Source: JAGQYP01 sp041392305 (lineage in GTDB: Bacteria; Bacteroidota; Bacteroidia; Flavobacteriales_D; Crocinitomicaceae). Taken from it: 64,000 bases of DNA. The stretch's first letter is position 1; each line of letters starts with the position of its first letter. The position numbers were made by a program, and so were the translations under genes. Under the pieces are notes generated by a model. The model saw nothing but the letters and a program-made list of their open reading frames with translations. It had not been told where the DNA came from and did not search any database. Of the stretch, positions 15,743 through 25,408 are shown one piece after another. The DNA is taken from assembly GCA_041392305.1 (NCBI GenBank), contig JAWKMJ010000003.1:209323-273322 (forward strand), read 5' to 3'.

Positions 15743-17590
15743 ATGAAGAAGGTACTGACATATATTCTCACACTTATTTTATTTGTTAATACAGCTATTA
15801 CTCAAGACTGGAAAAAAGACCTCAAAAGAAATTGGGATTATGTTGAAACTATTCAGGTAAACGGTCACAATGATTATGTTTACGTAGAACACTGGGAAAA
15901 GGATGGAGTAACAGTAAAAAGTATATTATGTTGGAGTAACAGAAATAAAATTCTTGAACTGCCCTACTATACTTCTCATCCAGAGAAAAAAGTCAATGGA
16001 ATTTCGAAAATCAATGAAAGTACATTTGCTGTATATGGTGAAGGGAATGTCACAATTGTCAACATTGCCGGCAGTAGCAAAATTTTACACTCGATTAATG
16101 AGCCAACTATTTCAGTTCTGAAGGGAGCAGGAACTCTTGACAAAAAATATTTTATTTCTAGTTATGTTTTAAACGATGGGAATCTTGGGAATTTACTTGT
16201 AGACATTTCCAGTGGAAAGCATTACATGAAGTCTATAACGTATAAGCCAAATACTGTCTACAAAATCGTCCCCTTAAAAAATCAGGAATTCCTGGAATAT
16301 TATACCAGTGCAAAGGATAATAAACTCTTTTGGGCCAAGAAAAATTATGGCAAATTATTGGATGGTTCAGGAGCAAACCTCTATATCAAAGGTGACGAAA
16401 TATGGAATTCAGTTTCTGTTGAGAGCCATACTTTCACTCCCCATACCGAGATTGAAGACACCAATCAAACCATGCACTATGATAAGAAATTCCATTATCG
16501 TAGATACATTGATGCACTTTCTACTATTCGCATCGAGAATCAATCCTACCCAATTTTCCTCTATCGTCCTACCGTGAATAATGACAATTATCGAACTGAG
16601 TTGATTTGGAATGTTTCCGATGAAGAAAAATCTGTCATGATTCCCTTCTACAATAAAAATTTGAGGAGTTCAGTCAAGAATATACTTGGACTGGGTGACG
16701 ATCGAGTTGCAGTTTTTGGCGAAGGTAATGTTACCGTGATGAAAATTTCAAATTCACAACCTTGTAAACTGCTACATTCTATAAATGAAGTAAATAAAAC
16801 ATTTATTTCAGGAGATATTACACCTGATAAGAAATTTCTAGTTGTAGGCTATTTGAATTCCGATAAAAGCATAGGCACATTAATTCTTGATTTAGCTACA
16901 GGTAAATACAAAACCAAATCCATTACATATAAACCCGAATTATTTTTAAAAATTGTTTGTGGTGAAAACGGCTTATTCTATGAGCTTTACAAAAATAAAG
17001 ACAACGATTATCGAGTGGCTAGAAAAAGCTATGAAAAATTATGGGAAAATCCAGAACAACAAATTTATATTGACTGGTTAGCCCCAATTAGTGGAGCCAA
17101 TCTTATTTCAGATATTCTTTATGACAATGAAGGATTGCTTTATATAGGACAGAACAAAGCGGGCTATTGGTACTTGGGAAAATACTCCTGGGATCTTTCA
17201 CAGTTAATCTGGTACACCCCATTAAAAGACAAACATGGAGCAGATGCTTGTTCCTTTATTTCCATAAATCGAAACGAAAAAGGTTATACTGTATTAGGTG
17301 GACAATATGTTTCTTTTGCCTTTCCTGGAGTTGATATCCAAAATTGCAGAGGGGGCAGAAGCATACTTGTTCAATCTGACTTAAATGGTAATATAGAAAC
17401 CTATTTAGACTATGATGAATTTGGTGAAATTACCACTAAAGACCGAACCAATTATTCCGATGAATTCAAACCAAATGCGAGATTAGGTGTTTCATCAGCA
17501 AGAGATAATCATTTCATCTTAGTTGATGATCTTGGATCAAAAAGACACTATGTATATGAGATAATCGTAGGACATCCGGCAGGCTTTTAG
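15743..17590 (+). CDS. Secreted protein with an internal duplication (propeller-like), function unknown
   Basis: The 615-residue protein has a signal peptide (residues 1-21, MKKVLTYILTLILFVNTAIT then Q). Two copies of a module of about 160 residues follow (about 55-215 and 280-440). Shared segments include FAVYGEGNVTIVNI vs VAVFGEGNVTVMKI, ILHSINE vs LLHSINE, LLVDISSGKHYMKSITYKP vs LILDLATGKYKTKSITYKP, and KKNYGKL vs RKSYEKL. The D.SSGK/D.ATGK turns suggest beta-propeller blades. No T9SS sorting domain or lipobox is present, so it is probably periplasmic. No family was recognised. Confidence 0.75.
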   Translation: MKKVLTYILTLILFVNTAITQDWKKDLKRNWDYVETIQVNGHNDYVYVEHWEKDGVTVKSILCWSNRNKILELPYYTSHPEKKVNGISKINESTFAVYGEGNVTIVNIAGSSKILHSINEPTISVLKGAGTLDKKYFISSYVLNDGNLGNLLVDISSGKHYMKSITYKPNTVYKIVPLKNQEFLEYYTSAKDNKLFWAKKNYGKLLDGSGANLYIKGDEIWNSVSVESHTFTPHTEIEDTNQTMHYDKKFHYRRYIDALSTIRIENQSYPIFLYRPTVNNDNYRTELIWNVSDEEKSVMIPFYNKNLRSSVKNILGLGDDRVAVFGEGNVTVMKISNSQPCKLLHSINEVNKTFISGDITPDKKFLVVGYLNSDKSIGTLILDLATGKYKTKSITYKPELFLKIVCGENGLFYELYKNKDNDYRVARKSYEKLWENPEQQIYIDWLAPISGANLISDILYDNEGLLYIGQNKAGYWYLGKYSWDLSQLIWYTPLKDKHGADACSFISINRNEKGYTVLGGQYVSFAFPGVDIQNCRGGRSILVQSDLNGNIETYLDYDEFGEITTKDRTNYSDEFKPNARLGVSSARDNHFILVDDLGSKRHYVYEIIVGHPAGF

Positions 17591-17595
17591 TTCTA

Positions 17596-20238
17596 CTAGA
17601 ACTTTACCCCTACTACACATACATCGTCTACTTGCTCATATTCTCCTTTCCATTTGTTAAAGGCGGTATCAAGCAGCGTTCTTTGCTCTTTCATCTGAAT
17701 AGACGATATTTTCAGAAAAAGCTCCTTTAATGCCTTCATTTTAAGCTTTTTACCCTTCGATCCGCCAAACTGATCGGGAAAACCATCAGAAAACAAATAC
17801 GCGATTTCTCCTTTTTTCACTTTCACAGAATTAGTTGAAAATGGATCCATTTTGGAATATTGTCCTACTGGCATTTTATCAGCTTTTATTTCATCCACGT
17901 ATTTGGTACTTGAATAAATTGACCTTTCACTTAAACTTTCTCCTCCACCTCGATGGCGGATCAAAACAAGCGAATTATTAGCGCCCGTGTACTGGATTTC
18001 TTCTTTATTTTTCTCCATCCGAATAAGAGCGATATCCATCCCATCTTTCACCTCTTCTTCTGATTTTTCAAAGGTTTGTACTACCAATTCCCTTACCTTG
18101 TTTAGAATTTCTCCTGTATCCCGTAAACCGAATTCATTCACTGCCCGATCCAAAGAATTTGAACAAACCACAGACACCATTGCCCCCGGTACTCCGTGTC
18201 CTGTACAGTCCGCAGCAGCTACATAAGTATAATTCCCTACAACTGCCGTCCAATAAAAATCTCCTGCAACTATATCCTTTGGTTTGTAAAGAATAAAATT
18301 CTCCTTGATTTGCTGATCCACCAATTTCTGCGGGGGAAGAATGGCTGTTTGTAAGCGACTCGCATAGGTTATAGAATCCACAAATTCCTGATTTTTTTCC
18401 TCAATGATTTCTTTTTGTTCATTGATTTTGTTCTTGTCTTTTTTCGCTCGATTCTTATGTCTGATCTGCAGAAAAAGCATTGAAAGAACTAAGATTCCTG
18501 AAAGTCCTGCACCAAACAGCATATAATTCTTGGTTTCAGATTCAGAAGCAATGACTTCATTTTCTTTTTCTAAAATCACCTTTTCCTGACTCAACAACTC
18601 CATTTTATTTTCTTGTAGCAATCTTTCCTGTTTCGATTTAATTCTTTCCGAACGAATGTTTTCCTGTAATAAATTGATTGACATCAAACGCTGATTGCTC
18701 TCTTGGGTTAACTTCTCAATATCTTCACTCAAACTTTCATTCAGTTTGAATTGATCTGAAAGGTATTTTTCGCTTTCCTCATACAATTGTTTCAATTGGT
18801 CGGTAACTTCCAGAGAATGTTCCAGACGAGTGTAGAGTTTGTGATAATCCAAAGATTCTGTGCAATTATTTTTCTTTGCCGACAAATTCGCAAGTGCTTT
18901 GTAGTTTGCATTCGCTGTTTTGTGATCATCGGAAGCAATGGCATATTCCAAACTCTTTTCATAGCAAACTTGAGCGGAATCCAGTTCATCTGAGGAATAA
19001 TAAACATTTCCAAGATTATGGAGAGTAACCCCTTGAGATCTTTTATCTCCCAATTTTTCCTTTATCGCCAATGATTTCTTGTAATTTGATTTCGCTCTTT
19101 CCTTTTGATTTTGTTCAAATCGAATATTTCCCTTGTTGTTATAGGCTTTCGCCAATAATTTCTGATCATTCAATTCAAGAGCTGCTTTTTCAATTTTTTC
19201 AATTGTAAATAATCCATTTTCATAATCCTTTGTTTTCGCTTGATTAATTGATAGATTATTCATGGTTTTATACAATTCTGACTGATCTCCCCTTTTTTCT
19301 TCCATCTCCATAAGTTCAGTTAAAACCTTTGTCTCACTTTCTAAATTCAAATGATTCTTTTCGATCACCGCAACTTGATTCAACATTCTTGCAGAAGAAA
19401 CTTTGTCATCCAATTCATCAAAAATCTCTTTGGCTTGCATGATGTTTTCTATAGCTGCTTTTCGAATATTCATTCGGTCATAAGAAACTCCAATATTGTT
19501 GTATATGGTTGCTTTGGCACCTCTATTATTGTCCAAATCACATAAAACTAAGGCTTCCTTAAAAAGATCTATCGCTTCTTCAAAATTGCCTTGATTGAAG
19601 TTTTCCGCTCCAATCTGATTCATATTCTTGACTGCTGCTGAAACGTCCTTTTTTTCTATACTTTTCTCCAGATCTTTAGAGAAATTTTCAATGTTATCTA
19701 CTGATTTCTTTTTAGCTGGATTGTTTATAGTATCTTGGCTTGTATTTTTCTTTTTGAGATCAAGTGCTTTTGCTACATCCGTAATTGACGGCGCATTATT
19801 TTCTGGCCAAATCTTCTTCGCGTAAAGATTAAATTTCTGGCGTGTGGCTAAATTGTGGACTTCGAAAACCACAGCTTTTGAAAAATCTGAAAAAGAAAGT
19901 GTTCCCTTAAACAGAAATTTCGCTTTTATTCCCTTTTGAAGAACATAAAATTCAAACTGAACCCGATCTCCTAGCAATGAATATTTGGATGTTTCAACAT
20001 TCTTACTTCCGGGTACAAAAACCTTTTCAAATGTGTCCATATACTGAGGCTTCTCCGGAATCGGATCAGCAATAACATCTCCATTTGCATAAAATCGAAT
20101 AATAATATTTTGACCAAACGAAGATTGTCCTGTCCGCATTTTTCCAAAATAGATACCTTCCAGATCCTTCTTTTCATATTGGGAAAATGCGTTTGCAACA
20201 AACCAAAATGAGAAGATTGCAATCCATAAACTTTTCAT
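17596..20238 (-). CDS. TPR / transmembrane / SpoIIE-type serine phosphatase (first of three)
   Basis: The 880-residue protein probably senses something in the periplasm and dephosphorylates a cytoplasmic partner. Domains: signal peptide (MKSLWIAIFSFWFVANAFS); an N-terminal domain of unknown type (about 25-135); TPR repeats (about 190-480, with NNIGVSYD, NNKGNIRFEQNQ, HNLGNVYYSSDELDSAQVCYEKSLE); coiled coil (about 480-565); one transmembrane helix (about 571-591); and a PP2C/SpoIIE domain (about 640-880) with PKDIVAGDFYW, ADCTGHGVPGAMVSVV, KDGMDIAL and FSDGFPDQFGG, the metal-binding motifs. The start is the ATG at 20238 because the upstream in-frame codon is a TTG without a signal-peptide shape. 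It lies 73 bases after the next paralogue on the same strand. Confidence 0.9.
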   Translation of the reverse strand: MKSLWIAIFSFWFVANAFSQYEKKDLEGIYFGKMRTGQSSFGQNIIIRFYANGDVIADPIPEKPQYMDTFEKVFVPGSKNVETSKYSLLGDRVQFEFYVLQKGIKAKFLFKGTLSFSDFSKAVVFEVHNLATRQKFNLYAKKIWPENNAPSITDVAKALDLKKKNTSQDTINNPAKKKSVDNIENFSKDLEKSIEKKDVSAAVKNMNQIGAENFNQGNFEEAIDLFKEALVLCDLDNNRGAKATIYNNIGVSYDRMNIRKAAIENIMQAKEIFDELDDKVSSARMLNQVAVIEKNHLNLESETKVLTELMEMEEKRGDQSELYKTMNNLSINQAKTKDYENGLFTIEKIEKAALELNDQKLLAKAYNNKGNIRFEQNQKERAKSNYKKSLAIKEKLGDKRSQGVTLHNLGNVYYSSDELDSAQVCYEKSLEYAIASDDHKTANANYKALANLSAKKNNCTESLDYHKLYTRLEHSLEVTDQLKQLYEESEKYLSDQFKLNESLSEDIEKLTQESNQRLMSINLLQENIRSERIKSKQERLLQENKMELLSQEKVILEKENEVIASESETKNYMLFGAGLSGILVLSMLFLQIRHKNRAKKDKNKINEQKEIIEEKNQEFVDSITYASRLQTAILPPQKLVDQQIKENFILYKPKDIVAGDFYWTAVVGNYTYVAAADCTGHGVPGAMVSVVCSNSLDRAVNEFGLRDTGEILNKVRELVVQTFEKSEEEVKDGMDIALIRMEKNKEEIQYTGANNSLVLIRHRGGGESLSERSIYSSTKYVDEIKADKMPVGQYSKMDPFSTNSVKVKKGEIAYLFSDGFPDQFGGSKGKKLKMKALKELFLKISSIQMKEQRTLLDTAFNKWKGEYEQVDDVCVVGVKF

Positions 20239-20332
20239 TGCTAAGTAATTTAAATTCAATTGTAAAGGAGTAAAATTAATTCATTTTAACAAATAGAAAA
20301 GCCTCGACTCAGAACAAGCACTTATTGATCTT

Positions 20333-22402
20333 CTAAATGCGTACCCCAATCACACACACATCATCTACTTGTTCCAGATCTCCTTTCCAGTGATCAAAAA
20401 ATTCATGTAGGCGGGTTCTTTGTTCATCCATGCTTTTTTCCTGAATGGAAAGAATTAAGCTTGCGAAATTTTTACTCTTTAGTTTCTTGCCAGATGGTTT
20501 TTGTTCTTGACCTCCGAACTGATCGACAAACCCATCAGAAAAAATATAAAAGGTATCCCCAGGATTCAATACCGTTTTTTTAGTTGAAAAGGGTTGTGAG
20601 TTACTGAACTTTCCGATTGGCTGTTTGTCTGCTTTAATTTCTTCAATTGCATCCTTACCGGCTCGGATGATCCATAGCGGATTGTGAGCTCCCGCAAAGG
20701 ATAACTGCTTTTTTCCATCCTCCATATTCTCAAGGCATACTAAGGCGATGTCCATACCATCTTTAACATCCTCGGAGGATTTTTCAAACTCTTTCACAAC
20801 AATCTCCTGAGTTTTGTCCAATATGTTTCCCGGATCTGTCAAGCCATATTCGCGTACTGCTCTATTCAATCCATTGTTACAAATAACCGAGACCATCGCT
20901 CCGGGCACACCATGTCCTGTGCAATCCGCAACAGCAAGCAGTGTTCCCAGGTTGCCCCCTATCGCTCCATCCAACCCGATATCCTGAATAGTCTCCATCC
21001 AATAGAAATCACCCGCAACAATATCTTTGGGCATATACACAATAAAGCTATTAGGTAAACAATCTTTAACAAATTGGTTTGAAGGTAAAATTGCAGCTTG
21101 GATTCTCTTGGCGTAATTAATGGAATCCAAAATCTCGTTGTTCTTTGTTTCTAAAATGGAATAGGCTAAATCCACTTCATATTTTTGAGATTGAATAATC
21201 TTTTTTTGTTTTTGAGATGCTAGGAATCGATTCAATACAAAAATTGCGAACAAAACAATAAGACCTAAGCCAATCACCAATCCATATCTGGTTAATTTTT
21301 CATTCTCAAGTTTCGCATTTTGAATCTCTTCATTTTTCTTCAAGATACTGTTTTCATCTTCGATTTTCTCAGCCTGATATTTTATCCTTGTTTCGGCAAT
21401 TGCTTTTGTTTTTGCTACATTAAATAGGGTATCGTACATCCCCACATATTTTTTAAGATAGTCAGATTGCATTTTGTATTCGCCCATTCCTCCATAAGTT
21501 GTCGCTAGAGATTTATAGGCCTCAGATCGCAACATTAAATCTGGAATTTGTGCTTCATATTCCAATAATTCTTCCAACAATTGTTTTGCTTTGAGAAAAT
21601 TACCCATTTCGTTTTCTATACTAGCCATATTTTTAAGGCTTGCCATCAAACTAAAATAATCACCTTCAGATTTGAATACAGGAATTGCTTTGGTGTAGGT
21701 ATCGAGAATCTCCGTTCGTCTCTCTTTCGACACATTTTCATGAGGATATAGATTGATAATGTTGATTTGTGTTTGATAATAACTCAACGCATCCCCTACA
21801 CTCTGATAATATTTTGCTGCTTTATCTAAATACAGAATAGCGGTTCTGTAATCATCCAATTCGACATAATTCACCCCTAAATTATTGTGAAATGTGGCTA
21901 TAAGTTCTTCATCACCTTTAACCAAGGCCATGTCCAAGCCTTGAAATAAAAACTTAATCGCTTCCTTATGCGAACCATAGGAATAATAAACTTCAGCGAT
22001 ATTCAAAAGCAGGGTTGTTTTGTGATCGAAATCCTCATTTTTATCATAAAACTCCAAGGCCTTATAATAGTTCTTTAAAGCGTTCGAATAATCATTTAAA
22101 TATTCGGCATAGGTATAACCCAAAATATGGTGAATTCGAGCTTTTATAGAGGTTTTACCTTCTCTTTCAGCCTTAGGAAGCACTTCTTTCAAGAGTTTCA
22201 TACCCTCTTCAACTTGTTCCTCAAAAAAGATGAGCTGTCGTGACAATTCTATTTGAGTGCGCATCATCTTTTCCGCCTGATTCTCTGCTTGATACACTTT
22301 AATTTTTTCTTTAAGTGAATCTAAAGGTGATTGTGCCCTAAGAGACAGACACAAAAACAGTGTGCAATTAAGAATTATGAATAGCGGAAGTTTTAATAGC
22401 AT
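20333..22402 (-). CDS. TPR / transmembrane / SpoIIE-type serine phosphatase (second of three)
   Basis: The 689-residue paralogue of the downstream gene has: signal peptide (1-23); TPR repeats (about 60-330, with HHILGYTYAEYLNDYSNALKNYYKALEFYD and HNNLGVNYVELDDYRTAILYLDKAAKYY); transmembrane helix (about 370-392); short coiled coil; and SpoIIE domain (about 450-689) with KDIVAGDFYWME, ADCTGHGVPGAMVSV, KDGMDIALV and FSDGFVDQFGG. All metal-binding aspartates are present. Order and orientation suggest an operon or tandem duplication with the 17.6-20.2 kb gene. Confidence 0.9.
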   Translation of the reverse strand: MLLKLPLFIILNCTLFLCLSLRAQSPLDSLKEKIKVYQAENQAEKMMRTQIELSRQLIFFEEQVEEGMKLLKEVLPKAEREGKTSIKARIHHILGYTYAEYLNDYSNALKNYYKALEFYDKNEDFDHKTTLLLNIAEVYYSYGSHKEAIKFLFQGLDMALVKGDEELIATFHNNLGVNYVELDDYRTAILYLDKAAKYYQSVGDALSYYQTQINIINLYPHENVSKERRTEILDTYTKAIPVFKSEGDYFSLMASLKNMASIENEMGNFLKAKQLLEELLEYEAQIPDLMLRSEAYKSLATTYGGMGEYKMQSDYLKKYVGMYDTLFNVAKTKAIAETRIKYQAEKIEDENSILKKNEEIQNAKLENEKLTRYGLVIGLGLIVLFAIFVLNRFLASQKQKKIIQSQKYEVDLAYSILETKNNEILDSINYAKRIQAAILPSNQFVKDCLPNSFIVYMPKDIVAGDFYWMETIQDIGLDGAIGGNLGTLLAVADCTGHGVPGAMVSVICNNGLNRAVREYGLTDPGNILDKTQEIVVKEFEKSSEDVKDGMDIALVCLENMEDGKKQLSFAGAHNPLWIIRAGKDAIEEIKADKQPIGKFSNSQPFSTKKTVLNPGDTFYIFSDGFVDQFGGQEQKPSGKKLKSKNFASLILSIQEKSMDEQRTRLHEFFDHWKGDLEQVDDVCVIGVRI

Positions 22403-22486
22403 TTAGGAAAGTTAAAAATATTTTTATTGGATTCATAATAATCTCTATATTTAAGAGCATCAATTTATTAACCAAAAAAACAAAAC

Positions 22487-22699
22487 ATGAAAGGTACAAT
22501 TGTGACACTTCCAGATTGCGAAAAAGGTGTAATGGGTACACTTAAAGACTCTGAAACAGGAGACGTACAAGAATTTGAAGCTGGATTTTTTGACAAATTA
22601 CAAGTTGGAGAAAATTTCCGATACAGAACCATGGCTCAAATACTTGATGGAGATAAGGAAAAGATGATTTGTATTCTCAAAAAGAGAATCCCTAAATAA
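22487..22699 (+). CDS. Small conserved-looking protein of unknown function
   Basis: The 70-residue soluble protein (MKGTIVTLPDCEKGVMGTLK...) alternates short beta-strand-like segments (GTIVTL, GVMGTLKDSETG, VGENFRYRTM), suggesting a small OB- or KOW-like barrel. That is a guess from composition. It stands alone with its own strong terminator, which supports it as a real gene. Confidence 0.65.
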   Translation: MKGTIVTLPDCEKGVMGTLKDSETGDVQEFEAGFFDKLQVGENFRYRTMAQILDGDKEKMICILKKRIPK

Positions 22700-22705
22700 T
22701 CTTTA

Positions 22706-22731
22706 GACGCCCTTTCGAGGGCGTTTTTTCT
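22706..22731 (+). terminator. UUCG-loop terminator
   Basis: CGCCCT (22708-22713), loop TTCG, AGGGCG (22718-22723), then six T residues form a textbook intrinsic terminator 9 bases after the small gene. The end of the convergent gene at 22732 adjoins it. Confidence 0.92.
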
Positions 22732-23370
22732 TTATTTCTTCAACAGGATAACCTCACCTGAAATCTTGTTCACCCGAATCGCAAACTTATACTTTGGATC
22801 GTAGCAATCATTGGTACAATAATGCCATACTGCACTAAATTCAATTTCAAATACATCTTCCTTATTTGTTTTTTTGAGAGTAATCATTTCCGCATTTAAA
22901 TGATTGTAAGTTCCAATCACCCCAGTATAAATCAATAATTTCACAAATTCCTCAAAATTCGGTTTCTTATTTAAGAATTCTTTAGTAACCGCACCTATAC
23001 TCGTCATTTCTTTATCTAAGGAATTCGCGTTTCTATATTCAAGATTCAAATAGTTGGTGTTTTGATAGAAACTAAAATAACCATTGGGACTTAGTTGACT
23101 TGTGTCTAGTTGAAACAATTGCAAATCATTCCAAAAATCGAGATGATCTACGTTTAACTTTTTTCCGAATTTCAACTCCGCCAATTGCGCACTCTCAGGT
23201 ACGGGTTCTGAGGAGAAATACAATTCTCCAAACCCACTCAATTCTGGCTGAATATACTGAGGTATTAAATCCAAATCTACAAACATGTAGGTTGGATTAT
23301 CAGCATTTATCTTTTGAGACCAAGAATTGGCCACAAAGACCAGAATAATAGAAGAAATAAACTGTCGCAT
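22732..23370 (-). CDS. Secreted hypothetical protein
   Basis: The 212-residue protein has a signal peptide (MRQFISSIILVFVANSWS then Q). The mature part contains a hydrophobic segment (FVKLLIYTGVIGTY) and ends in EIEFSAVWHYCTNDCYDPKYKFAIRVNKISGEVILLKK, which has two close cysteines and an NTF2- or PepSY-like ending. No family was recognised. Confidence 0.65.
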   Translation of the reverse strand: MRQFISSIILVFVANSWSQKINADNPTYMFVDLDLIPQYIQPELSGFGELYFSSEPVPESAQLAELKFGKKLNVDHLDFWNDLQLFQLDTSQLSPNGYFSFYQNTNYLNLEYRNANSLDKEMTSIGAVTKEFLNKKPNFEEFVKLLIYTGVIGTYNHLNAEMITLKKTNKEDVFEIEFSAVWHYCTNDCYDPKYKFAIRVNKISGEVILLKK

Positions 23371-23787
23371 GCAATTGAAATTATGATGTTTGTTTAAATA
23401 TAGTTGGAATTTTATATTCTACCATGGAGAAATAAAAAAGGTACTGTTCTGACTTAATAAAGAAAAAAAAGAATCAGGAAATGTCGTTTTTAAGATATAA
23501 CTCATAGTTTATCTAGCCCGGCAGAAATCTCGAATTCTTTACTTGTGTTATTTATAGTAGTAAAACTAATTACTGGTAAAAATAATAGCCCGATACTTTC
23601 GTATCGAGCTTTCAATTGTGGGCGAAACTAGATTTCAGATCCCAAGTATCAAAAGCCCTAGTACCCAACCTACATCTCGACTCGCTGGCGCTCGGTAGTC
23701 TATTTTTTATTCCACAATTTATGTACACGAATTATCAACATCATGAAATAAAAAAAGCCCGATACTTTCGTATCGAGCTTTCGGTTG
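23371..23787. other. Spacer with a duplicated tRNA-Val terminator and 3' end
   Basis: No gene is supported. Bases 23587-23622 repeat, at an offset of 169 bp, the tRNA-Val terminator hairpin plus the first bases of the tRNA complement (AGCCCGATACTTTC, GTATCGAGCTTTC, TTGTGGGCGA), after which the match decays. Near 23675-23692 is CTCGCTGGCGCTCGGT, loosely like the core CTCGCTATCGCTCGGT of the 51-bp repeat at 40383. Confidence 0.55.
23749..23783 (-). terminator. Terminator of tRNA-Val
   Basis: CGATAC (23760-23765), loop TTTC and GTATCG (23770-23775), extended by AAAGC/GCTTT pairs, ends in a poly-A run on the plus strand (poly-T when read on the minus strand). The second copy of the hairpin is at 23591-23606. 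Confidence 0.85.
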
Positions 23788-23862
23788 TGGGCGATACTGG
23801 ATTCGAACCAGTGACCCCCTGCTTGTAAGGCAGGTGCTCTGAACCAACTGAGCTAATCGCCC
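23788..23862 (-). tRNA. tRNA-Val(TAC)
   Basis: The 75-nt gene is read on the minus strand. Acceptor GGGCGAT / ATCGCCC has discriminator A. Anticodon stem CCTGC/GCAGG encloses loop CTTACAA with anticodon TAC. The T arm is ACTGGTTCGAATCCAGT. Confidence 0.95.
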
Positions 23863-23904
23863 TCTTTGTGTTTAAAGTTGTCTCTTATTGCGAAGTTGCC
23901 TGTG

Positions 23905-23965
23905 CCGATCTTAGATTTCTGTGAAGCATGAACTTAGAAATCTTGCATCGGTAAGCTAATCGCCC
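23905..23965 (-). pseudogene. Broken 5' copy of tRNA-Val with an adjoining palindrome
   Basis: AGCTAATCGCCC at 23954-23965 repeats 23851-23862, the 5' end of tRNA-Val (GGGCGATTAGCT on the minus strand). The match stops in the D arm and runs into a long inverted repeat: CCGAT and AGATTTCT (23905-23920) paired with AGAAATCT and ATCGG (23936-23951). This is the same pattern as the D-loop-interrupted tRNA-Arg copy. Confidence 0.5.
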
Positions 23966-24076
23966 GAAATTTTGTGGTTTCCCTTTCAATTTCGTGGGGG
24001 CAAATATATAGGGAATATTTTTATTGGCAAAGAAAAAAATAGATAAAATTTACTCCTTTTTGGAACCTGTTAAAAA

Positions 24077-25408
24077 TCAGCTACTTTTCTCCGAAATATT
24101 TTCTACAATTCCTGCGAATCCGGCCGTAGCAATTTTATCTGCTTTCAGTGAATGTAATATATTAAACAAACCAAATAATGTTCGATTCATATAGATAAAA
24201 TGCTTGGATCCTCTTGCACTCCCCATATCGCGTACTTCCTTATCCTGGCTCAAAGCTTCTCCATAAGCGTAGATTTGTTTGAAATAAGCGGCATCACTGA
24301 AATCAAAATAAGCTTCTTGAAAGGGCTTCATGACCAAGCTAAGTAATTCAGTAAAAATATGTTGGACTTTTTTTCTATCCTTTTCGGTATCTGTAGGAAG
24401 AAAGAATTCTAATCTTTCCATGATCTCTTCTATAGATCCCAAATTATTTGTTCTAATTGTATTGAAGAGTAAAAAATAATCTCGGTAGAAATCATCTGGA
24501 AGTTCTTTGACGCAACCAAAATCGATAACTCCTAATTGATTTTCATCAGTAATCAAAAAATTTCCCGGATGTGGATCAGCATGCACCATTTTCAATTCTC
24601 GAATTTGATACACGTAAAAATCCCACAGCTTTTGACCTATTTGATTAGCTTCTTCAGTCCCGCTCTTGGTATCAATGAATTCTTTTAGGTGAATGCCCTC
24701 AATCCAGTCCATAGTTAATACTCTTTTACTGGACAATTCTTTGTAATATTTCGGAAAAATAATTCCCTCAAGACCTGAACAACTGTTTGTAATCCAATTT
24801 GAACGCTCCAATTCAAGTTCATAATTGGCCTCTTCCAGCAGTTTGGATTCGATCTCCTTAGCATACTTTTCTATTTCTTTTTTATTAAGCTTTAAAAAAC
24901 GTCTGGCTATCGGTAAAACGATCTTTAAATCACTTTGAATACTTTCTGCCACACCCGGATACTGGACTTTAACGGCGTAAATATGCCCTCTTAATTTCGC
25001 CTTATGAACCTGCCCAATGGAAGCGGCATTGACTGCACTTTTGTCAAATTCTTCAAATAATTCTTCTGGTGTTTTTCCAACAGTCTTCAGAATTGTATTT
25101 CGAACTAATGGATAACTTAATGGAGGAGCACTGTATTGCGCCATAGCAAATTGTTCTGAATATTCTTTTGGCAATACATTGGTATCCATACTTAAAACCT
25201 GTGCTACTTTCAAAGCGCTTCCTTTAAGTTCAGAAAATGCACTGTAAATGTCTTCAGCGTTTTTCCTATCTAAATCTTCTTTGCTTGGTTTAGAAACTGT
25301 TTTTTTTATGTAGTAACCTGCATAATTGGCTCCTACTTTGGTTCCGGTTTTTATAAACTTTGCTGCTCTTTGAACCTTGCCAACAGGTATTTTCTTTTGT
25401 TCCTTCAT
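24077..25408 (-). CDS. ABC1/UbiB (AarF/ADCK) family atypical kinase
   Basis: The 443-residue protein belongs to the UbiB/COQ8-like family, atypical kinases tied to isoprenoid-quinone metabolism and lipid handling. Visible motifs: the N-terminal KGSALKVAQVLSMD (the family KxGQ motif, here KVAQ), SAPPLSYPLV, the Ala-rich nucleotide loop NAASIGQVHKAKL with AVKVQYPG, the HADPHPGNFL catalytic loop and IDFGCVKELP (metal-binding DFG-like Asp). Its ATG overlaps the stop of the TetR-like gene by 4 bases, so the two are translationally coupled. The substrate cannot be told. Confidence 0.88.
   Translation of the reverse strand: MKEQKKIPVGKVQRAAKFIKTGTKVGANYAGYYIKKTVSKPSKEDLDRKNAEDIYSAFSELKGSALKVAQVLSMDTNVLPKEYSEQFAMAQYSAPPLSYPLVRNTILKTVGKTPEELFEEFDKSAVNAASIGQVHKAKLRGHIYAVKVQYPGVAESIQSDLKIVLPIARRFLKLNKKEIEKYAKEIESKLLEEANYELELERSNWITNSCSGLEGIIFPKYYKELSSKRVLTMDWIEGIHLKEFIDTKSGTEEANQIGQKLWDFYVYQIRELKMVHADPHPGNFLITDENQLGVIDFGCVKELPDDFYRDYFLLFNTIRTNNLGSIEEIMERLEFFLPTDTEKDRKKVQHIFTELLSLVMKPFQEAYFDFSDAAYFKQIYAYGEALSQDKEVRDMGSARGSKHFIYMNRTLFGLFNILHSLKADKIATAGFAGIVENISEKSS

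Noticed and set aside
23616..23828. Plus-strand frame ending VVGDTGFEPVTPCL
   Set aside because: Reads through the tRNA-Val complement; a tRNA artefact.
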